Shown in pieces: positions 12,883-13,214 of a DNA stretch of 13,214 bases. Below the pieces are notes generated by a model. The model had not been told where the DNA came from, ran no database searches, and was given only the letters and a program-made list of their open reading frames with translations. The stretch spans positions 3,139 to 16,352 of the forward strand of contig DIST01000005.1 of NCBI GenBank assembly GCA_002421645.1. The letters are read 5' to 3'. The position numbers were made by a program, and so were the translations under genes. The number at the start of each line of letters is the position of its first letter. Position 1 is the stretch's first letter. This stretch comes from Flavobacterium sp. UBA6203 (GTDB lineage Bacteria > Bacteroidota > Bacteroidia > Flavobacteriales > Flavobacteriaceae).

Positions 12883-13214
12883 ATGAATAAGCATTTTTTA
12901 ATTATATTATTTATTTTCCATTTAGTTCCAACTTTTGGACAAAAAGAGAATCCTTTTAAAAGCGTTAAGCTAAAGCTTAAATGGGATGAACCATCTAAAG
13001 TTGAATCTAACAAAAATACAGTTACATTACCCTATAAAAGTGTTTTTGATAAAGAGGATAGTTATTTAAAACGGTATTCTATCCTTAATCAAAAGAAAGG
13101 TGAGGAAAGTGTAATGGTTCAGAAAAATGAATTTAAAAATCCTGGGGAAGAAATTAAAAAAAAATTAAATAATAAAGATAAAGAAATACAACCCGAATAC
13201 AGAGCTAATCAATT
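12883..13214 (+). CDS. Secreted hypothetical protein, Lys-rich (3' end outside window)
   Basis: I do not recognise this protein. The frame runs open from an ATG at 12883 to the window edge, giving about 110 residues. It opens with a clear signal peptide: M-N-K-H, a core of Phe, Leu and Ile, then V-P-T-F-G before Gln20, the usual Bacteroidota cleavage context. There is no lipobox Cys. The visible mature part is hydrophilic and Lys/Glu/Asn-rich, with runs such as E-E-I-K-K-K-L-N-N-K-D-K-E-I, and looks disordered rather than like a known domain. One short stretch (V-K-L-K-L-K-W-D) could be a beta strand. Any T9SS sorting domain or enzymatic domain would lie beyond the edge. It diverges from the receptor operon across a 120-base spacer, so shared regulation is possible. 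Confidence 0.72.
   Translation, partial: MNKHFLIILFIFHLVPTFGQKENPFKSVKLKLKWDEPSKVESNKNTVTLPYKSVFDKEDSYLKRYSILNQKKGEESVMVQKNEFKNPGEEIKKKLNNKDKEIQPEYRANQ

Noticed and set aside
1..13214. Mobile element, prophage, CRISPR array, defence island or RNA gene
   Set aside because: No transposase, integrase, phage gene, regularly spaced repeat array, tRNA-like or rRNA-like sequence was recognised. Gene content is mostly housekeeping and of uniform composition.

Overview
The window looks like ordinary chromosome from a member of the Bacteroidota, most likely a Flavobacterium-like member of the Flavobacteriaceae. The DNA is AT-rich. Several genes are preceded by the Bacteroidota sigma-A -7 box TAnnTTTG, and clear Shine-Dalgarno sites are scarce. 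The encoded proteins also fit: a C-terminal type IX secretion (T9SS) sorting domain, a TonB-dependent receptor with an N-terminal carboxypeptidase-regulatory-like domain paired with a DUF4249 lipoprotein, and MenD for a menaquinone-based respiratory chain. There are no phage, transposon, CRISPR, tRNA or rRNA sequences, and no gene-free stretch longer than about 120 bases.

Layout. Bases 1-732 hold the C-terminal part of a System II cytochrome c assembly protein (CcsA/CcsBA), followed by a good intrinsic terminator. A lipoprotein-type glutathione peroxidase (823-1416) converges on a GNAT acetyltransferase (1484-1978, minus) across a structured intergenic repeat. menD (2057-3709) converges on a two-gene minus-strand unit made of a DUF1456 protein with a basic tail (4183-4632) and a VOC/PhnB-like protein (3725-4156). 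A TerB-like protein (4707-5108) diverges from DUF1456 and overlaps, tail to tail, a very acidic DUF4375/DMP19-like gene (5105-5575, minus) that sits 12 nt downstream of uvrB (5588-7579, minus). A T9SS-sorted M28 metallopeptidase (7699-8874) diverges from uvrB, with interleaved promoter sequences. The last large unit runs on the minus strand: TonB-dependent receptor (10393-12762), then a DUF4249 lipoprotein (9564-10388), then thiamine pyrophosphokinase (8878-9540). An unrecognised secreted protein (12883 to the window end) diverges from the receptor and is cut by the edge.

How the genes may work together. Most of the window is a mosaic of housekeeping functions: cytochrome c maturation, menaquinone synthesis, peroxide removal, nucleotide excision repair and thiamine cofactor synthesis. 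The two groupings most worth a second look are uvrB with its acidic, possibly DNA-mimicking neighbour, and the receptor/DUF4249/thiamine pyrophosphokinase cluster, which hints at but does not prove uptake of a thiamine-related or other nutrient. I found no unmistakable new defence or mobile system. Start codons were moved from the longest open frame in two places (M28 peptidase and DUF4249 protein) on the basis of signal peptides, promoter position and gene overlap.
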